From contig DATHET010000193.1 of the NCBI GenBank assembly GCA_035490315.1, positions 1 to 55,973 on the forward strand: a DNA stretch of 55,973 nucleotides, read 5' to 3'. Shown here piece after piece: positions 52,242-55,973 of the stretch. Position 1 is the first letter of the stretch, and every line of letters starts with the position of its first letter. The position numbers and the translations under genes are program-made. Source of the stretch: JADJQU01 sp035490315 (GTDB lineage: Bacteria; Planctomycetota; UBA1135; GCA-002686595). Under the pieces are notes generated by a model. It saw only the letters and a list, made by a program, of their open reading frames with translations, searched no databases and was not told the DNA's origin.

Positions 52242-54449
52242 CAGTTTTACGCTCCGGAGGCGCAGTGAGTTGAGCACGACGGCGATGCTCGACAGCGCCA
52301 TCGCGGCGGCGGAGAGGGCGGGCGAGGGGCTCCAGTGGATCAAGGGCTCGAGCACTCCGGCGGCGGCAGGCAGGGCGAGCAGGTTGTAGCCGAAAGCCCA
52401 GGTTAGATTGACGTGGACCGTGTGCAGGGTGGCGCGGCCGAGAGCGATCAGGATCGGCACGCGCTCGGGATCGGCGCGCAGGATCGTGCAGTCGGCGGCT
52501 TCGATCGCGACATCGGCGCCGCCGCCCATCGCGATGCCGACGTCGGCGCGCGCCAGGGCCGCGGCGTCGTTGACTCCGTCTCCGACCATCGCGACCGAGC
52601 GGCCGGAATTGGTCAGCTCCGCGATTGCCTCGGCCTTGGATTCGGGCGTCATCGCGCCGCGCGCGCGCTCGATCTCGAGATCCGCGGCGACGCGCTCGAC
52701 GGCGCTCGGGTTGTCGCCGGAGAAGATCATGACTTCGACGTTCTGCCGGCGCAGGTGAGCGATCGCCTGCCTGGAGCTCGGCCGCAGCTCGTCGCTGAAT
52801 CCGAAAGCGGCGCGGGCGATGCCGTCGACAACCAGGACGGCCGTGGTCTCGCCGCGCGCGATCAGCGGAGCGAGCAGCTGCTCGACGACTTCCGGATTGC
52901 GCGCGCGCAGAGCCGCGGCGGCGCGGCTGCCGACGAAGACCGCTCGCTCGCCGACCTTGCCCTCGACGCCTGCGCCCGGAAGGGAACGGAAGTCACTGAG
53001 CGCCGGGACCGCAAGATTCGCTGCCGCCGCATGCAAGGCCCGCCCGATCGGCTGCTCGCTGCGCGCTTCGACGCTGGCCGCCAGCGCGAGGGCTTCGTCC
53101 TTGGAAATCCCGGACACTTCGGTCGCGACCAGCACCGGCCGTCCGAGAGTCAAGGTCCCGGTCTTGTCGAACACGACCAGACCCAGCGCGGCGAGCCGCT
53201 GCAGAGCTCCCGCGTCGCGCACCAGCACGCCCTCGCGCGCGCCGCGCCCGACCGCGGCGATCACGGCCGCCGGTGTCGCAAGCCCGAGCGCGCAGGGACA
53301 GGCGACGACGAGCACCGCGACCGTGTGGCTCAAGGCGCGAGTCCAATCGCTCGTCGAAAGGAACCACACGACGAGGGTCAGCGCCGCGATCGCGAGCACG
53401 ACGGGAACGAAGACTCCGCTGATCCGGTCGGCGAGCTCCTGCACCGGCGCGCGCGATCCTTGCGCCGAGCGCACGGCCGCCGCGACGCGGCCGAGGCTCG
53501 AGTCGGCGCCGACGCCGGTGGCTCGCATGGAAATCGCGCCCGCGCCGTTGAGCGATCCAGCGCGGATCAATTCGCCCGGCCCGCGCGCGACAGGCGAGCT
53601 TTCGCCCGTCCAGGTCGATTCATCGAGCCAGGTGGATCCGTCGAGGATCTCGCCATCGACAGGGATGCGCTCCCCAGGCCGCACGCGAACCAGATTGCCC
53701 GGCTGCACCTCCTCGAGAGCGACTTCCGTCTCCTGCCCGCGCCGCAGCACGCGCACGCGCTCGGGCGCGAGCTCGTACAGTCGCTTGACCGCATCCCCAG
53801 CCCGGTTTCGCACGCGCGCTTCGAGCCAGCGGCCGACCAACACGAATGCGAGGATCAAGACAGCCGCGTGCAGATGCTCCCCCGCGCCGGGCAGACTTCC
53901 CGGCCGCAAAATCTCCGTCGCCGCCGCGCTCCAGGCGGTGAGACTGCCCAGGGCCACCAGCGAATTCATATCCGGCGCTCGCCGCAGGGCCGCGCGCGCT
54001 CCCGCCGAAAGCGTGGCAGCGCCCGCGACGAACTGCACCGGGATCGAAAGCAGCAACGCAAGCTGTGGATCGATGTGCAGCGGATGCGCGAGCAGGACCA
54101 GCGCCCCGAATCCCACGGCGAGGATCGCGTCGCGTCGCACGCGCGCGAGCGATGTCTTCTCGGCCGCTTCGCTGAACTTCGCGTTGCTCGCGGCCGTCCG
54201 CGCGGCATCGAGATCGCCAGGCACCGAATAGCCCGCGCGGGCCACCGCCTGGGCGAGCTTCTCGCCGGTCGCCACCGCGCGGTCGCGCACCACGTTCGCG
54301 CTGCGAGAGCCGTAGTTGACACTGGCCTCGACCACGCCCGGAACCGCGCGCAGGGCCTTTTCGATCGTCACCGCGCAGGCCTGGCACGACATCCCCGCCA
54401 CCGGGATGTCCAGTCGCTCAAGCGTCGGTGCGGCCATGTCGATGAGCAT
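52200..54449 (-). CDS. Copper-type heavy-metal P1B-ATPase
   Basis: A 749-aa protein. The N-terminal metal-binding domain has GMSCQACAVTIEKAL (Cys22/Cys25). The membrane metal site is ACPCALGLATP (CPC, typical of Cu+/Ag+ pumps). Further motifs: phosphorylation site DKTGTLT, TGESSPV in the actuator domain, MVGDGVNDAAAL and GVLVRDAGALQRLA. It exports copper-type ions from the cytoplasm. The final 14 or so residues (LVPGIPPPSITFAV) come from the hairpin, and the TAA stop is inside it; family members usually end near the preceding SLRLRS. The start at 54449 could also be 54437. Confidence 0.92.
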   Translation of the reverse strand: MLIDMAAPTLERLDIPVAGMSCQACAVTIEKALRAVPGVVEASVNYGSRSANVVRDRAVATGEKLAQAVARAGYSVPGDLDAARTAASNAKFSEAAEKTSLARVRRDAILAVGFGALVLLAHPLHIDPQLALLLSIPVQFVAGAATLSAGARAALRRAPDMNSLVALGSLTAWSAAATEILRPGSLPGAGEHLHAAVLILAFVLVGRWLEARVRNRAGDAVKRLYELAPERVRVLRRGQETEVALEEVQPGNLVRVRPGERIPVDGEILDGSTWLDESTWTGESSPVARGPGELIRAGSLNGAGAISMRATGVGADSSLGRVAAAVRSAQGSRAPVQELADRISGVFVPVVLAIAALTLVVWFLSTSDWTRALSHTVAVLVVACPCALGLATPAAVIAAVGRGAREGVLVRDAGALQRLAALGLVVFDKTGTLTLGRPVLVATEVSGISKDEALALAASVEARSEQPIGRALHAAAANLAVPALSDFRSLPGAGVEGKVGERAVFVGSRAAAALRARNPEVVEQLLAPLIARGETTAVLVVDGIARAAFGFSDELRPSSRQAIAHLRRQNVEVMIFSGDNPSAVERVAADLEIERARGAMTPESKAEAIAELTNSGRSVAMVGDGVNDAAALARADVGIAMGGGADVAIEAADCTILRADPERVPILIALGRATLHTVHVNLTWAFGYNLLALPAAAGVLEPLIHWSPSPALSAAAMALSSIAVVLNSLRLRSVKLVPGIPPPSITFAV

Positions 54450-54596
54450 AGCCCGATCGAAGCAGTTGCTCGAACCGTCACGCGAGCTCGCGTGCGCCGA
54501 CCCTGGCGCCGGAGTACAACAACACTTCGCTTCGCAACCCGAATTCTCCGCGCGCCGCGATCAACGCGCCGCCGCGGATGGTCCGCCGAAACAGCC

Positions 54597-55505
54597 ATGA
54601 CCACCAACGAAAAACCCCTGGGACGATTCCGCTCCGTGAAGGCCTACAAGAACGAGGCTTTCATGGCGAGCCCCGATGCGCGCCTCCTGCGCATCCTTTC
54701 CGAGTACATCGAGCCCGCCTCGCGCTTCGAGGACCTGCAGGTCCGCGACACGATCGTGATCTTCGGCTCGGCGCGGATCCTGCCGCGCGACAAGGCCGAA
54801 GCGGCGCTCGAGGCTGCGCGCGCGGGAGGCGGCGACGTGGCGAAAGCCGAGCGCATGCTCAAGATGTCGCACTACTACGAGTGCACGCGCGAGCTCGCCT
54901 TCCGGCTGACCGAGTGGTCGAAGTCGCTCGACGTGCGCGTCAAGACCAAGGCCGGTGAGAAGGAAGAGCGCCGCTTCGTGATCTGCTCCGGCGGCGGCCC
55001 GGGAATTATGGAGGCCGCCAATCGCGGCGCGAGCGAGGCCAAGGGCGTCAACATCGGCCTGAACATCGCGCTGCCCTTCGAGCAGGAAGTCAACCCGTGG
55101 ATCACGCGCCGCCTCGCGTTCGAGTTCCACTATTTCTTCATGCGCAAGTACTGGTTCGCCTACCTCGCGAAGGGAATCGTCGCGATGCCCGGCGGCTTCG
55201 GCACGCTCGACGAGTTCATGGAAATCGTGACGCTGATCCAGACCTTGAAGATCAAGAAGAAGCTGCCGATGGTGCTGTTCGGCACCGAGTACTGGGACGA
55301 GATCATCAATTTCGATGCGATGGCGAAGTGGGGGATGATCAATCCTGAGGACTTGAACCTCTTCCACCGCACCGATTCCGTCGACGACGCCTTCGAGTAC
55401 ATCACGCGCGAGCTGCGCCATTACCTGGACGATCCGCAGCCGGTCACCGGGCTCGATTCGCCGATCAAGCCGATGCCGACGAAGGGCAGTATCGACGGGA
55501 ATTGA
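54597..55505 (+). CDS. LOG-family protein (putative nucleoside-5'-monophosphate phosphoribohydrolase)
   Basis: A 302-aa protein from ATG 54597. It has the family motifs SGGGPGIMEAANRGA and MPGGFGTLDEFMEI, the two halves of the Rossmann-type nucleotide site. Known relatives release cytokinin-type bases or act on AMP (PpnN-type). An N-terminal extension of about 50 residues is present, as in many bacterial members. The long open frame upstream is the antisense shadow of the ATPase gene. Confidence 0.9.
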   Translation: MTTNEKPLGRFRSVKAYKNEAFMASPDARLLRILSEYIEPASRFEDLQVRDTIVIFGSARILPRDKAEAALEAARAGGGDVAKAERMLKMSHYYECTRELAFRLTEWSKSLDVRVKTKAGEKEERRFVICSGGGPGIMEAANRGASEAKGVNIGLNIALPFEQEVNPWITRRLAFEFHYFFMRKYWFAYLAKGIVAMPGGFGTLDEFMEIVTLIQTLKIKKKLPMVLFGTEYWDEIINFDAMAKWGMINPEDLNLFHRTDSVDDAFEYITRELRHYLDDPQPVTGLDSPIKPMPTKGSIDGN

Positions 55506-55512
55506 ATCGCCG

Positions 55513-55959
55513 TCAGGGACCGACGCTGGTGTGATCGTGGACGATCCGCCAGCCGTCCTGGTGCTTCTGCATCGCAAGGGTGAACAGGCCGGCGATTTCG
55601 CGGCCGTCGGGGAACGCGACTTTCCAGCGGCCGCGCACGAGTCCGGCGTCGGTCGCGAGGGGGACGGCTTCCATCTCGCTGAAGGAGAGCTTGCCCATCG
55701 CGTTGCCGCCTTGCGTGTAGCGGATGCGGTAGCGCTCGAGCATCGCGTCGTAGCCGCGCGTGTCGCTTCCGCCGGAGAAGAAGGAGAGCTTGGGCGAGTT
55801 CCAGTAACCCTCCGCCATGAAGCTCTCGAGATCGCCGCGATTCCACGCTGCTTCCTGGGCGCGGCATACGGAGAGCATGTCGGCGCTGGCGCTGCTCGAC
55901 GACAGTGAAGCGCAGGCGGGAGCGAGGAGCAGCAGGAGCAAGGCGATCGTGTGGCGCAT
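55513..55959 (-). CDS. Small lipoprotein with NTF2/SnoaL-like domain
   Basis: A 148-aa protein with a lipoprotein signal peptide: hydrophobic MRHTIALLLLLLAPAC with lipobox L-A-P-A-C (Cys16). The mature part matches the DUF4440/SnoaL-type NTF2 fold: CRAQEAAWNRGDLESFMAEG, YDAMLERYRIRY and FTLAMQKHQDGWRIVHDHTS. Such domains bind small ligands or are simple hydrolases; no catalytic claim is made. It converges on the LOG gene with 7 bp between the stop codons. Confidence 0.85.
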   Translation of the reverse strand: MRHTIALLLLLLAPACASLSSSSASADMLSVCRAQEAAWNRGDLESFMAEGYWNSPKLSFFSGGSDTRGYDAMLERYRIRYTQGGNAMGKLSFSEMEAVPLATDAGLVRGRWKVAFPDGREIAGLFTLAMQKHQDGWRIVHDHTSVGP

Positions 55960-55973
55960 GGGTGCAGGGGGTG

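Noticed and set aside
52413..54596. Upstream extension of the LOG-family frame
   Set aside because: It is the antisense of the copper ATPase; the LOG protein begins naturally at 54597.

Overview
The window looks like a chromosomal segment of a GC-rich Gram-negative bacterium, most probably a member of the Planctomycetota. No rRNA or tRNA gene is visible, so this rests on gene content: LPS export (lptB), an ECF sigma factor fused to a membrane anchor and a large extracytoplasmic part, a signal peptidase I with a very large insertion, FG-GAP, HEAT and VWA secreted proteins, and four secreted proteins that end in the same Cys-containing C-terminal domain of about 125-145 residues. That domain starts Y-C-T-x-K and ends Cys-Pro or Cys-Gln at the last two residues.

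Layout. 1-2.7 kb: end of a beta-propeller protein, a 35-bp tandem repeat, then a membrane-anchored alpha/beta-hydrolase with a propeller-like tail. 2.8-10.6 kb (minus): the ECF-sigma fusion, a secreted esterase-like hydrolase, a group II PLP decarboxylase and an anchored extracytoplasmic protein. 10.7-18.6 kb: three large secreted proteins (parallel beta-helix, subtilisin-like protease, seven FG-GAP repeats), all with the shared C-terminal domain. 18.9-20.5 kb: an anchored SGNH-hydrolase-like protein. 20.6-35.1 kb (mostly minus): housekeeping genes etfBA, lptB, lepA-lepB, rph-rdgB, birA, a trans-sulfuration enzyme, a sigma-28-type factor, apt and argS. 35.2-45.4 kb: a TPR membrane protein, a second SGNH protein, an ATP-grasp-like protein, a matrixin with a small secreted partner and a clear intrinsic terminator, a membrane protein with a TPR-like tail, and an MFS transporter. 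45.5-51.6 kb (plus): mutY, a GT2 glycosyltransferase, a HEAT-VWA secreted protein, a flippase-like membrane protein and a methyltransferase. 51.6-56 kb: a candidate 37-aa membrane peptide, a small Cys-motif protein, a copper-type P-ATPase, a LOG-family protein and an NTF2-like lipoprotein.

Most unusual layer. The intergenic regions carry at least four sequence families of very long inverted repeats. Several are near-perfect hairpins: 51-bp stem with 4-nt loop, 49-bp stem with 4-nt loop, 58-bp stem with 3-nt loop, 39-bp stem with 15-nt loop. They sit within a few bases of stop or start codons, and in at least three places they supply coding sequence, a stop codon or a start codon to the neighbouring gene. 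Copies of one family differ only by paired changes in both arms, apart from one mismatch. No transposase is present in the window. These elements and the shared C-terminal domain are the best candidates here for something not yet well described.
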